Source: Cyrtodaria siliqua
Lineage: Eukaryota > Mollusca > Bivalvia > Adapedonta > Hiatellidae
Assembly (NCBI GenBank): GCA_037043455.1
Contig: JAWPHD010011242.1
Location: 1-64,000, forward strand
Length of the DNA stretch: 64,000 nucleotides
Reading direction: 5' to 3'
Shown: one piece after another, positions 10,561-23,624 of the stretch
Numbering within the stretch: the stretch's first letter is position 1
Layout: every line of letters begins with the position of its first letter
Notes under the pieces: model-generated
Databases searched by the model: none
Told to the model about the DNA's origin: nothing
Seen by the model: the letters and a program-made list of their open reading frames with translations, nothing else
Made by a program: the position numbers and the translations under genes

Positions 10561-11823
10561 GTATATTGTGATTCATTTCAGTCGGATAGAAACTGAAAGA
10601 GGAATTGCGCATGCAGGGGAAGAAACAAATGGTTAGCGCTCAAATGTTCCCTCTGTAGTAGTGTATGTTTTGGTGTAATTGAGCGTGGATAACGTTTTTC
10701 TTTTTGCTTGTCAAACATTTTGTGAAAAAATTCCCCCACCAATAATTGAAACATACTTTTTTTGATTGTCATAAAAGGTTGCACCCCCACCCCTCCCCCT
10801 CTCTCCACACACACACTCCCCAATAATTGAAACGTTTCTACGCCCATGCAATAACTATGTTAGGTCAATAAATATACACAAATATTTATGAAGACAAATG
10901 GCAGATCTTTTGTTCTGAAAGTATTTATGCTTGTATATGGATCTATTCACATAATGAACTTGCCGTTCTTGCCATTAATACAAAAAAATCGATATTGTGA
11001 CAGTAACTGCGTCGACGGGTGATATTTTATTCTTTTATTCAAGTTAATTAAATATTAAATGACTTGGTACGATAATATTTTCCTTTAAATAATTACAAAG
11101 CGAAAACATGGTGTCAGATATACATTATGTGCGAATATTCGTCATTTACAACGTTTCCCTCTGAGGCATCGCCAAGGCTTCATGTCAGATTACTGGTCCT
11201 ATTCTGTTCATACTGCAATTCGGCAAAACTTTCAAGTTCACTCATACTGGCAGTCAATAATTAACGGATAGATTACAGGACGACGAGAATATGTCATTTC
11301 ATCTAACGAGAGGCGTAGTCCCGAGTTTGTTCAATGACCTATTCGATAGGCTTCTGGCATATAAAGGTTTCTCTACCCCGTGGTGCAATATATTGTATAT
11401 ACTGCACACTTAATTCCATATATATTCCAAGGAAATCCCAAGACGTTTTGTAAAAAATAAAGTTGCAGTTAGTTAGAGAAAGGACACAACTGTGATGTTG
11501 TAGACGTTTAAATCATAGTACACGAAGTAACAAGAACTTCATAAATGTTTAAGTTTCTCTTTGAAAAAATGAGCCAGTTCAGTATTGTATTTAACGTAAA
11601 TAGTTTGCAAAATTTTGCATCCTAAGTTTGCGCCAAACGCGTACTCTGTCAATAATGAACCTTGCAGTAATACTATTTGCTGTGTTACGTGTTGTTAGCT
11701 ATGTACCATTCGATTAACAGCAGCATATTGTACATACAATATATAGCGGAAATTCCCCTGTCACGTTTATTTTTCCTTTCAGCATATATTAATGTATGAT
11801 TGGAAATTATCAGCTGTGCAAAA
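10561..11823. other. Intergenic; one dispersed repeat
   Basis: 10735-10850 holds a block (CCCCAATAATTGAAACG, TACGCCCATG) that recurs in the opposite orientation at 25130-25290. I see nothing else. Confidence 0.45.
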
Positions 11824-12369
11824 TATACTCAACAAAAAAAGAAACTTCCGCAACTTTACCCATACATGTAGACACAATGAAAATATATTTTGTTTGGTCT
11901 TATATGTTAATACCTTCGTTAAAATGCCAGCCCTGTCATGAAAACAATTTTCATTAAATCAAACTTGTACGCACAGTTATTCCCCTTGTTTTGGTTTAAA
12001 CAGCATTTCCGGGTCTTGTTTTAAACTTTGATTTAACACAGTTTTGTTCTATTGGAATAAACAGAAGATAACCCCAGCACCAAAAGACTGCGAAAGTAAG
12101 CTCTTCTGCGCCAAACAGCTTTCAAGAATGAATATTTTCAGATTACCTCCCTTTATAATACAAATATAGTGATTTCGCAATATGAATAAAACATGTTTTA
12201 GCAGAACACACTAACTCTGTTTTTGACGATTATTAATATTGATCAGAATGATTGAGTGATAAGTATATAATGATGAAATTGTATCTAGATTGGTGTACAA
12301 AGTGTAACAAAGTCGACCCTATGCAAATCACAGCTTAAAATGCGGAAGTTTCTTTTTTTGTTCAGTATA
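11824..12369. mobile_element. Non-autonomous Tc1/mariner-like MITE
   Basis: Terminal inverted repeats of ~28 bp: left TATACTCAACAAAAAAAGAA continuing to CTTCCGC, mirrored at the right end by GCGGAAG to TTCAGTATA. The ends sit at TA dinucleotides. The interior (about 480 bp) has no transposase frame. Assignment to Tc1/mariner rests on the TA ends and TIR style. Confidence 0.7.
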
Positions 12370-13140
12370 TTATCTTAAATCAATCATAGTACGTATGCTC
12401 TGTGGATGTAGATATATACTTGTGGCTGAGATTACAATACTGCTTTTCGTTTCTTTTAGAGCGTGAACATGTTATTTACTGTATTAAGTGTGAAGATCGT
12501 CTTGGCATAGTAATACTTCGAGTTAAGGTCGTCTTGGTGTAGTAATAGAACAATCGACAATGTACCGTGGCGATCCGTGTTCGAATTCAAGACCTGGCAT
12601 TATAAAGGTCTCTAAATTCAGATTATCTCTTGCAATTAACTCCTCGGTAGATCGGGTATATATTTTTGACGGTTATATGATATCCTAATACTCGACAAAA
12701 AGTATTATCATCTTCAATAAACATTGTTTGTCTTTAAGAAGAACAACGAATTTGATATTGTAGTCTTTCCTTGATATAAACATGAAATAAAGGTCGCTAA
12801 GAACAGATGTCATCTTTATTCATATCTAATGTTAAGGTCGCTAAGGACAGATGATCTTAAATACAATCGTTAAGGACAGACGTGTCAACATGTCCTTGGA
12901 TGAGAACATTGACTGTGATTGCGTATATAACTTTTGTGTACTACTTTTGCAGTAACTTTTGTGTACTACTACTGTTATTGTTGTTCAATTCAATTATTGT
13001 GAACGTTTCAGAGTATCATATAACTATAAAATATCAAGCTTAAACAGTCCACACTCTATTGTGCCTAGCTGTACAGGGATTCTCTGGTGGATTTTCGGTG
13101 TAAGGACTATTATATTTAAAATCATGCTGGCATGCACGCA
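12370..13140. other. Intergenic; short degenerate repeats
   Basis: Contains repeated words GTCGTCTTGG (about 12497 and 12528) and AAGGTCGCTAAGGACAGATG-like units (12790-12880). No gene seen. Confidence 0.4.
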
Positions 13141-13143
13141 TGT

Positions 13144-13815
13144 GCACGTGCTTTTTGTCCGCACGGCGCTTTTTGTCCGCGGCGCTTTTTGTCCGCACAA
13201 AATTTGAAAAAGTGACGCTTTTTGTCCGCGCGGCGCTTTTTGTCCGCAGAAAAAAATGAAAAAATGATGCCTTTTGTCCGCATGGAGCTTTTTGTCCGCA
13301 CAAAATTTGAAAAAGTGACGCTTTTTGTCCGCGCGGCGCTTTTTGTCCGCACAAAATTTGAAAAAGTGACGCTTTTTGTCCGCGCGGCGCTTTTTGTCCG
13401 CAGAAAAAAATGAAAAAATGATGCCTTTTGTCCGCATGGCGCTTTTTGTCCGCACAAAATTTGAAAAAGTGACGCTTTTTGTCCGCGCGGCGCTTTTTGT
13501 CCGCAGAAAAAATGAAAAAATGATGCCTTTTGTCCGCATGGAGCTTTTTGTCCGCACAAAATTTGAAAAAGTGACGCTTTTTGTCCGCGCGGCGCTTTTT
13601 GTCCGCAGAAAAAATGAAAACATGATGCCTTTTGTCCGCATGGCGCTTTTTGTCCGCACAAAATCTGAAAAAGTGACGCCTTTTGTCCGCACGGCGCTTT
13701 TTGTCCGCAGAAAAAATGAAAAAAATGATGCCTTTTGTCCGCATGGCGCTTTTTGTCCGCTAAAATCTGAAAAAAGTGACGCATTGTGTCCGCGCGGCGC
13801 TTTTTGTTTACATAA
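13144..13815 (+). repeat. Minisatellite of GCTTTTTGTCCGC units (array 1)
   Basis: Alternating ~51-bp units: one with GACGCTTTTTGTCCGC, GCGCGG and CACAAAATTTGAAAAAGT, the other with GATGCCTTTTGTCCGC, CATGG and CAGAAAAAATG. Because 51 is a multiple of three, both strands stay open in several frames for over 600 bp. The encoded 17-residue repeats are a consequence of this and do not indicate a gene. The inverted counterpart is at 23625-24268. Confidence 0.9.
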
Positions 13816-13830
13816 ATTCAGAAAAATTGA

Positions 13831-14879
13831 TGCCCCCAATGTGAATTTGACCTTTTACTTTTAAATGTGAGCTTGACCTTAGAGCCACGGACCTGGATTT
13901 TGTCACGTTATTTCAGAGTTATTCACAGGACACGATTGTGCGGACGTACGGACTGACATACGGACGGTGTGACTACTATATGCCTCTCTTAAAACTACGC
14001 TTTTTGTTCGCCGAAAATCTTAAGATGAGGTAAAATTGTGTACGTTCTTTTAACTTTTTCAGTAATGTTCTATATTATTATATGGCAGAGATAAAATATT
14101 GTTAATCATCATATGAAATCGCTTCTTTGACACGTTCGAGAATCTCACCTTCTGTACTGAATCGGCAGTAATAAGAGTTAAGGCGGAGGATTTCCAGTTA
14201 TGCGGTAAGAATATGTCCAAATTGATGTAGTTGAGCTAAACAAATATTTTACCAACACTTATACGCTGAGAGCTTATACTTGGTAGACCCTCCCTCCCCC
14301 GGGGAAATTGTGTAGGCCCTACTTTTCTGGAAGTCCATTACGTATGTAGTATTGTTCAACTTGTCTGCCATTGTATCGTGTACATGGTGTAGAATAAGTT
14401 ACCTACAAAATAATAATTATATTTACTGAAGACTAAAATATATGGAAGTAAATGTTTGTATTTTAATTTTTCTTCATTAGTCATGCCTATTATAATACAA
14501 ACTTTCGATTCACTTACTTTTTATACCTTGGATATCTGCGTTTCTATGCCTACGTTACCTTAATTTTCGTTACATTGTTTTATTAAGAACATTAATGATG
14601 TTACATACGAAAATTATTCCAAACCGTACATGTATCACAGACAATCACATATGTCCTCGTGATGTTAATAATGTTTTGTTCTTGTAATGTCCGTAACATA
14701 GCGTGTTTTTAAATTATTTTCTATTTTCCGAATGTTAAAAGAAAGTAGTACACATTCAATTATTACCTTGGCATCCCCTTTTTTAATTAACATGAAATAC
14801 GACTGCATTACTGAAAGCCGGATCAATATTTTGTACCCATCAAATTTTGGACGTACCAGAGTTTTCTATATTTTGGCCC
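13831..14879. other. Intergenic, nothing recognised
   Basis: Short AAATGTGAGCTTGACCTTAG-type words, then AT-rich DNA. No gene or array seen. Confidence 0.45.
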
Positions 14880-15420
14880 TTGGAAAAAGATTATAAGAAT
14901 CTTTCATGGGTATCCGGTAGCCGAGTTTCCGATTAAAATACTTATACCGAAGGTTGGAATTCCCTATCTGAACCAAATACCCATGATAGAATCTTTATCT
15001 TGCAAATTAGAAACATGTTGTGCATTGACGCCGCCAGCTACGTGTTCCTGCATACCGGATGTTGGCGCGCGTGAATGTTATCTCGACCCTAGGGTGAGAT
15101 GGAAATATCTAGCCCCGGTAAAATGACAGATATCCTTGTCCGGTATGCAAGAATGTAAGAATCTTTCATGGGTGTCCGGTGAAGATAGGGAATTCCAACC
15201 CGAGGTATACGTGTTTTTATCGGAACCGAGGCTCTGCACAGCATGTCTCTGATATGCAAGATAAAGAATATATCATGGGTATTCGGTTCAGATAGGGAAT
15301 TCCAACTCTCGGTATGATTGTTTTAATCGGAACCTCGGCCGAGCCTCCGTTCCGATAAACACTTATACCTCGGGTTTGATTTCCCTGTCATCACCGGATA
15401 CCCATGAACGATTCTTATCA
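14880..15420. repeat. Cluster of inverted copies of a CATGGGTATCCGG repeat end
   Basis: At least four copies, in both orientations, of a ~60-bp block. It contains a CATGGGTATCCGGT-like word, then AGATAGGGAATTCCAA, and a TTTTTATCGGAAC-like word. The same block forms the termini of 25682-27808. Probably ends of a fold-back MITE family. Confidence 0.6.
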
Positions 15421-16110
15421 TGTTCAATCTGATGTATACTTATTCCTATGATGAAAACAGAACTTCGTGATCATCAGCAATGACAAATATTTCATCTAGA
15501 ATGGTAAGCTGGTGTTTTCCCACAGACAAAGTAGAGGTTGGATGTTTCGTGCATGTCTGTCTGGTGTCCAGTAGAGCATTTTGCTTTTGTCAATTCTATC
15601 TGAATTGCCATCAGTTGTTGCAAGATATCGAGCCTAGAGGATATGGTAACTTCAACTTAAGATATGTCTTATACCTGACGAATAAGGGAACCAAACCAAA
15701 TATAGTGTGTTACAGATCTGGTCAGCGTGTTGTGTTAATTAACAAGTCATTGAGAATTATGTCATGGTGTTATCAGCATGATACTGAAATAAATCATAAG
15801 CAACACATCTCTATGCTGGAATACGAGACGATCGTAGGTATAGATCATTATAATTGACATCAAATCGGAATGGGGTTTGTGAATCCAATGATAGATTCCG
15901 GTTCTTCTTAAGTCATTTGAAATGTTTTTTGTTTAGGATTGATGCAGTTTTGTGCACGAAGAAATTAGTTCAGATGCCATATTTATCTGGAGATTGGCCT
16001 TTTGCTTTAAATTGAGTGTAATGCACCAGTGGTATTACTGGTATGTTGCATACTTTCTACTGTGATTGATAGTTGATGAATAGTTATGGGACTTGTGGAA
16101 GAGCGACACT
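15421..16110. other. Intergenic; unsupported 125-codon frame
   Basis: 15480-15857 is open on the plus strand, but I recognise no domain or signal peptide in it. It may be chance or an old repeat. Confidence 0.3.
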
Positions 16111-16861
16111 AAATCTTGTTCTGGAGAAATTTATTTATTTGACAAGGTCATACATGTGATACTTCAGGACCTCAATCTGGGAGTTTAGTGATTTTTTTAA
16201 GGGAGATTCATGCACAAATCTGGGAGGTTTTTTCGCGGGATATTTTCAGCGCGCGGGCAGTATTTTTTAACCAAATTCCATAAACGAATACCTGAAAATA
16301 CACTTTTAAACAAGTTCTTCATTGATGTCATGGGAGCCGGATATTATAAACAAGAAATGAGTAAAAACAAAAAAAAATAACAATATTTTATTTTCATGCT
16401 TTTTTTTCATTTTTTTTCATTTTCTTTTATTAATAATTCATTTTTTAATTTAATATTTCAATTTTTAATTTGTCCAAGAAAAAGTACAAACATGGAACAA
16501 AAGCAACCAACACCCTTATTTTTTTTTTCAAGTAAAACCTTAAATCAAACATAAAAACATCGAACAAAAGCAACGTTCGTCAATCACGGAACTTTATTTG
16601 AAGTAAAATCTTTATAAAATGTATTAATTGTTTTAATTAAATCAAACATTCTCACCAAATTCACGCAGACAAAGTCTACTTTCGTTTTCGCTATCCGATA
16701 ATTTCTGCGTCAAACATTCATTTTCCACTTCTGAATAAATGACACCGGCAATTTGTTTTAAGTCGTATCGAACCTGTTTGATTACAGACATCATTAAATA
16801 CTTCATATAAGTGTGCTGCTAATCCTTTGATAAGATCAATTAAGCCAATAAACTGTTTGCA

Positions 16862-16870
16862 AATAACACT

Positions 16871-16902
<32 letters not shown>

Positions 16903-16915
16903 CCCACCACCAGAC
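16862..16915 (+). repeat. Poly-C tract
   Basis: About 30 uninterrupted C followed by short C-rich runs; near-homopolymer. A glycine-rich frame on the minus strand is spurious. Confidence 0.9.
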
Positions 16916-17284
16916 AATAGAATAGAATATAATAGTGCTTACTAAGACCGATTTTAAAAAATCCATTTTAGCAATTTTACGGGAGTTTTTCATACAATTC
17001 CGTGGGGCCGGGAGGAGGGTTAGAATTCCGTGAGATTTCATCTCACGCCGTCAGGTATCACATGTATGCAAGGTGACAGGTTGTGTCGAGACACGGGGTG
17101 TCATTAAATCTACTGGAAAGTGTCTGGTGAAGTTGTAAAGCTTCTCCAAGAACATTGGACATTAAGTTGAATATGTATATACATGTCAAGTTCATTCTCC
17201 TTTGTGTCTGTTTTTGATAAAACTGAGTATTATTAGTATAGTGTTTAAATACTAGTATATATTAAGGCAAGACTAACTTACATT

Positions 17285-17510
17285 CGATGGTGACTGTAGC
17301 AACCCTAAATGTAACAAAGCGCCAAAGGTAACAACAACGAAATTACGAACGCCATTTGTAACAAAATGTCGGCAAATGTAACAATTTTCCGCTAAATGTT
17401 ATAAAATCAGTTTTCGCTAAAAGTTACAAATATGTGCCGTATGTAACACAAGTTTAGGTTCCGCTAAAAGTTACAACAACTTTCGCTAAATGTTAACTAA
17501 TTAAATATCA
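17285..17510. repeat. Degenerate CGCCAAATGTAACAA-type repeats
   Basis: Roughly ten short imperfect copies of a word close to CGCTAAATGTTACAA; old tandem repeat. Confidence 0.6.
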
Positions 17511-17956
17511 CCTGGTATGTTCTTCTTTGTATGTCGTTTAAGAAAACTCGAATCATTTTTAACATAACCATCAAAGTTTCATGAATACACAATAAAAACA
17601 AACTATTTTATAAAAAAAATCTTGTCATTGAGTGAACCATTGTCCTTCTGAAAGGCTGCACAGCCTTTCTGTGCTTTCAGTGCTTTGATTGATTTTGCGT
17701 AGTCTGAAAGGTTCCTTACCAAGAAAACATAGAACCAAGATTGATTGAACGTAATATCTGTTCTGTTTGGCGATTTGGTAGAGACAAAGACGTTTACAGG
17801 CCAAGTAAATATTTTTATATCTCACTGTTAACACTCCATTATATCAAATTCCCAATACCCCAAAGTGAAGCTATACCAGATGGCTCCTTGTTTTGACGTC
17901 AGAGTAAGACATTTTGAAATGGCACCCCTCCATGTGGTCGGTATAATAAAATAAAT

Positions 17957-18207
<251 letters not shown>

Positions 18208-19330
18208 AAAAAACGATGTAAATATCGTCAGTCCATGCCTTCAAACAATCAAAAATGAAGTCGAGTTTTTCTGTTTTCATCGTGTATTAGTCGTATTTCA
18301 TGTTCAATATGGACGCAAATGTTTGCTATGTTGGTATGCTCGCTATAGAAAGTGTTAAATAAATACTTTAGTGTTTATATCCTGCTGGTCTAAGTTGTCA
18401 GATACTTGATTTGAAAAGTGACGCCAAATGTCTGTGAAACATACGTTACGCTACTTCGGTGGATACTGAACATACTAGTCGTCTTAATCAACAACAATGG
18501 GGGCAATTAAATGCTACACAGATATGCTTTTTTATAAAATGAACATGGTTGAAACATTTATACGTATCCCGTTTTTGCAATTTCCATGGATCTAGATGAA
18601 AAAAATGGGGGGTCACTTTTTAACACGAAACATACGTTACCAAGCTTTGAGTGCAAATATGATATACAAGGCATGGTTAATATTTGTAATATGCATTTTA
18701 AAATAACAAAAGTGACCCATGCTACCCCATATAAAATGTAATACCAAATAGTAACGTATGTTTCTTTTAAGTTCATTCGTCATTCATGAATCTGAAACAC
18801 GTATTCCATTTATAAAATATATAAATTTCAATATGTATATGTTTAAAATTTTATTTTGAGACATTTTATTTAATAGATAAAGAAGCTTATATATTCAATA
18901 AAATGTAAACTTATCAAGCTTCATTCGATACATGCTCAAATTACTGTGTTAAGCTCAAAATGTCACATTGCGGCGTAATAATTCTGAATACCTTGCTATG
19001 TTTAACATCGAATGAAATATTTTTTAACCAAATATATGGATTACTTGTTAGTCTACAACAATGAGTAGAAAATGGTAAAATATGTAGTAAGTTGAATTTT
19101 AAAACATCAAAATATTATACGCCAACATCTGATGTCAAAGTACTTGCATTTGGTAAGTTTCGACAAATCGTTAATGAAAGCATTTAAAGTTTTCAACCCG
19201 TGTCTGTTCTACATAAAGTAGGGGAAAATATACAATTTGTAGTTCTGTGCCATGCCCGTCTGTATTATCACAAATCAAGGAAGTACTGCTCAGACTTCGA
19301 AAGAAGTGAATTGCAACATATTGATGAGCC
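18208..19330. other. Intergenic; scattered copies of GAAACATACGTTAC
   Basis: The word occurs at about 18436 and 18626, and inverted at about 18752, so a degraded inverted repeat is possible. No gene seen. Confidence 0.4.
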
Positions 19331-19344
19331 AATATTAGTGGGGT

Positions 19345-19990
19345 TATGGCTCGATCCCGCTTGCGGATAACTCCACTAAGTTGTCGAAATGGCGGTCTCG
19401 TGTACATGTATATTTGTGCGTTGGTCTGTCCGTCCGGTCCTTTGTCCGTCTGTCCCTCGTTCATCAGAATTTCGTGTCCGGTCCATAAATTTGACAACTA
19501 TGGGGATCTTAAATCTAGAGCTATCACGAAACCTGATCAATACCCCCAAAACACCGCTTTGACAGTAACCCAAATATACCAATACAAGGTGTTTAAGTTC
19601 AAGGGCCATAACTCTGAAACGGGTGGACCGAGGTGAATGAAAATTGTGTCAGGCACATGTACACTTCATGGTCATCATGTTTGCCTAGTTACATTGTAAT
19701 CCCTGGAACACTGTGGGAGTAGTTTGCGACACAATGGTTGCATGTACCTATATATGACAGTAAATCAAAATGTCTATACTCAAGGGTCCATAATACTGCA
19801 AGACGTGGACCGAGGCGAACGAAAATTGTGTTACGCACATCTACACTTCGAGGTAATCATGACTGCCAAGCTGTTACTGGTCCGATCATACTGGTTTTCG
19901 AACTTGTTCGAGCTTGCATTGATATTAACACTCTGGTAAAGTTTGGTAAAGATTAAATGAAAAACGAAGGCCTATTGTCTTAACAAGACA
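19345..19990. repeat. Degenerate dispersed repeat (AAGGGCCATAACTC type)
   Basis: Two ~190-bp degenerate units share a CAAGGGCCATAAC-like word, GGACCGAGG, GAAAATTGTGT, CACATGTACACTTC-like words and TGGTAAAG. Part of the second unit recurs at 23400-23470. Widespread repeat type in bivalves (knowledge). Confidence 0.55.
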
Positions 19991-21066
19991 AATGTTATCG
20001 AAACATGTAATTTTAAATCGAAAATGAATATAATTTGAAAAGATTATAAAATAATATTATCCCAAAATTTACAAAGTCAAACATGACCATTCCTTTGCAA
20101 AATTACCTTATTTCCATGCATTGTCACGTATTGGGGCTATACCTGTAGTAAGAGATTACTTTGCTCTAAATAAGTTATGTTTCTAGTGACCGACATCAAC
20201 TATTAAAATTAAAAAAAATAATAAAATTTAACTAAAACGTCGGAAGTTGTTATTCATGTGTCCGGAATGTGTAGTTTTTTGTTGGTTCAAGCGACACATT
20301 TATGCCTTTTTTTTAAATTTATATTGTAAACAACTAAATGTGCAATTACATATATAACATGTGTACCATCGCTCTAATGATTTTGAATGGCTATGGTACA
20401 AAACATGTATAGATTTTTTTTCTCTCTTGTGCAATTAATACTACACTCTTGGGCGAGAAGCAGTATCAATCGCATATACTCGAAATGTTATTACCAGTCA
20501 CTCGATGTTCACGTCAATGCCGAATATTCGCAATGATCTATGTTGCCGAATATTCGCAATGATCTATGTTGCCGAATATTCGCAATGATCTATGTTCAAT
20601 GTTCATAAAAATCATTCATACTTATGCGAAAACGAAAACAAATATAACATTCAATTTAAATTTAGAACATGAGCCCTATTTATTTTTTATTTAACAGTAG
20701 ATAACCTCACACAAATGTGAGGTAATATTTAAACCAATTTGGCCGATGCACGAAATCAAAAAGATAAGTTCTCATTTCGAAAACATAATTTTTCCGCCCA
20801 TGAAGTGAAGTCAAATAGACGTCGTATCACAACAAGTATTTGATTGAGTAATTTTTTTTTAATTCTAGAGTCAGAATGTTACGAAAGGGGTAAGATTGTA
20901 TTTGCTCAAATTTTACATGAGTAAAGTAATTGAATAATTCTGTAAATGTATGTAGCAAATAAAATTTTATTCTAGTGGAAACGAAACGCATAGAAAATTT
21001 ACGTCACGTCAAAGCGTAAAATGATAACAAATGTAGGCCACATTGAGTAAAGAAATGTAATTGAAT
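19991..21066. other. Intergenic with a small triplication
   Basis: 20517-20597 is three tandem copies of a 27-bp unit containing GCCGAATATTCGCAATG. The rest shows no feature. Confidence 0.5.
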
Positions 21067-21475
21067 TGAATTGGGGTTTTAAGGAGCACCAACACATGAA
21101 AAGTTTATATGGCGCCTAAAAGGCATGAACATGCCAGGCTCATCTTCCATGTACATCGAGATTAAATATGGAAAATGGGCCTAGAACCTTCTCACCCTGA
21201 ACTGCAGAGTTGCTGCAAATTCTATCGTAGAAACTCCATTTACGCTGGAGCCACGTTATATGTTTTTCTGCCACTGCTCTTTTGATGCGAGCGAGATAGC
21301 ACCTGAAACAATGCAGGGATCATGATGAAGACTTTTAATGAACATGAACAAAAAATGATAAAATGAACATGAATTTGGGGGGATTCTACCCCTCTGCCTA
21401 CCCCTCCAAAGGGATCTGCAGTGGCCCTATTCTTTGCCCCGTGACCAAACGGGGGCACCCGGGAACCACACGGGG
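21067..21475 (-). repeat. Dispersed repeat A, copy 1 (minus); uninterrupted target site of fold-back 2
   Basis: The reverse complement matches 30545-30900 and 36490-37305. Shared blocks are CCGTGTGGTT, TCATGTTCATT, GTCTTCATCATGA, CGTGGCTCCA, AATTTGCAG, GGTGAGAAGG and GGCGCCATATAA. Around 21237-21245 it keeps the TAAATGGAG site that is interrupted in the third copy. Confidence 0.7.
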
Positions 21476-21544
21476 CAAAGAAATGTAAACATTCCTGACA
21501 CTAATACAACAACGATATGTAACAGGTATCATGAAGTAGTTCAA

Positions 21545-21862
21545 TTGAATTGAATGTTGTTTAACGGCTCATTAACACAGTATAGGTTATTTAGAGCCGC
21601 CCCAGAGAGAGTGGAAGGGAACATAGGAATCCGGGAACCTGGCCTACTCTTATTATCGAATAGATTCCTATGTTTCTTTTACATGCTCGGAGGATAGACC
21701 GATACACGGGACCGCCCGGTTTACGACCCCATCCGACGGACGAGGCTAAGGGAAAGCGTCTTGCCCAAGAACACACCGACGGAACTCAGTGGCACCACGG
21801 AGGATTGAACCCGGGGCCTCGGGTTACAAATCCGCCGCGCTACCGAGTAGTTCAATGTCAGC
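21545..21862 (-). mobile_element. tRNA-derived SINE (family 2), minus strand
   Basis: Read on the minus strand it has a tRNA-like head (CTCGGTAGCGCGGCGGATTT, then CCCGGGTTCAATCC, a good B-box match). It then has a GTGTTCTTGGGCAAGAC body and a TTAGAGCCGCC...AATTGAATTGAA tail. About 85% alike to 62655-62950 by eye. Related bodies are at 29795, 48645 and 60500. Confidence 0.75.
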
Positions 21863-23304
21863 GTGTTTTTTATAGTAAATTTGCTTAATTATGGTAACAC
21901 TATACGTATATGAAATACATTTACATGTGTAAAACCTGTCTGGTTTTGATATGCATAAAACAATCATTGACAAGTGTATAAAACACAATCACAAAATAAT
22001 GGCCCAGTTTTTTAAAAGTATTAAATGTTGTACTTCCGAAGCTAAGAAAACGTTTCCTTCGTGTTGAATGTTAACATTTAATTACAATTATTTTTCAAGA
22101 TGGTTTCATTAAGAAACAATAAAATACTAGTTTAACTTACATTGACCATGGAATACTGTTTAAATATCTTGAAAAACATACAATTTCAAAATCGTTTTTG
22201 ATTTTTGTTTTTATCAACGATGTCGACATTTACTGAACGAACGAGGTAAGGTGGTTTTCACACAGTAAGTCAAGTAAGTAACTTGAATATAATGGTCCTT
22301 TTGGATGAGAGTTATATAAAGATGGTACAGAAAATTACAAATATTTAAACAAAATGTGATAAAAAATAGAACAATGCATACTTTGTAAACTAACATAATT
22401 ACAATAAAAGTCTGTTACATCATTGTAATTCCATTTTCATGGTAACTTTGTTAAAAACGATTTAGACAACTTGGCCATTCTGATTCCCATTAAAATATAT
22501 GATATCTATTTAAACAAAGAATTAAAATAAGAAAAATTAATGATACGATATTATGAGAGACATAACACAGTATGTTGTACTAACATAACAAAAAGAAAGA
22601 GTAATGACCCTAAATCTCTCTAAATAACATTCTTACTTTTGTCCGTAAGTTCAGAAGGCGATTTGAAAGCGTTTTTTTAATACAACTTTATTTTAAACTG
22701 GTGCCCCTGCGGAAATTCAAATGTTCAATTCATCAAACACGAAACAAATTTGGTAAAGTACATAAGCTTATAATACAAGCTAAGTAGTATAACTCTGACT
22801 GCCGTACCTTCAGACGTTATTATTTAAGAATTAATGATTACTTCACCGTCTGGTGAGGCGCGTAAGTGTCACCATTTGAACGAAATAAGTAAGAGATCAA
22901 AAGCTTAAAGGGGTTGGTGCACTATTCTGGAACTTCTGTTTACTTAGAAATATGTATAAATTTTAATAAACTTAATTGTTCATGATTAAGTGTCACAAAC
23001 ACCTTTGTCTCCAACTATGCTATTTCGAGCGATTTCGTTCGACTCTAGGTTTTACATTAACACAATAACTTGCCACGTATAAAACAGACTAATATACATA
23101 TACATTTTAAGAAGTAAGCGGTTCAGATGTTTGTCTGTAACACAATAAATAGTGGGACTTTCATGAACTACAATTTAATTGTGTGTTGCATCGCCTTGGC
23201 AAATCAACTAACCTCTCATGTAAAAGTTTTAACATTAACATGAATTAAAGTAGGTGTAATGCGTGACAAGACTGAGAAGTCGGAAAACTTATTAACATAA
23301 ACAT
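21863..23304. other. Intergenic, nothing recognised
   Basis: AT-rich DNA without coding potential or repeats that I can see. Confidence 0.45.
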
Positions 23305-23480
23305 TATAACAAGAGCCCCAAGAGGGCCTGTGGTTGCTCTACTTGCTTAAATGACTCTTATATCAAGGGTTGTCATCACAAACAACTATCATTAACAATC
23401 TGGTAAAGATCGAATGAAAAATGAAGGCCCCGTCGTCTTAACAAGGCAAACTATAGCATTTTGAACTAAATCAAGGGCCA
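23305..23480. repeat. Dispersed repeat with ACAAGAGCCCCAAGAGGGCC
   Basis: The opening word and the CTGGTAAAGATCGAATGAAA block are typical of a common bivalve repeat (knowledge). The second block also occurs at 19930-19990. Confidence 0.5.
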
Positions 23481-23624
23481 TTTCTTTAATGTCTTATTAT
23501 TAGTACTGGTCACAAATGCTTTATTGGGTGGTCCTCATTATCTGATAGGCTCGAAATATGTATTATGGACATTGGCAGGTCAAGTTTTGACAAGAAGTTT
23601 TATCAAGTGCTACAAGCGTCTCAC

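Noticed and set aside
13024..13864. Long overlapping open frames on both strands (up to 271 codons)
   Set aside because: They lie in a 51-bp minisatellite whose period is a multiple of three, so several frames stay open automatically. No domain, and the same occurs in the inverted array at 23563-24325.
15480..15857. 125-codon plus-strand frame
   Set aside because: No recognisable domain, no splice or promoter context, and repeats immediately upstream. Could be chance; left as unsupported.
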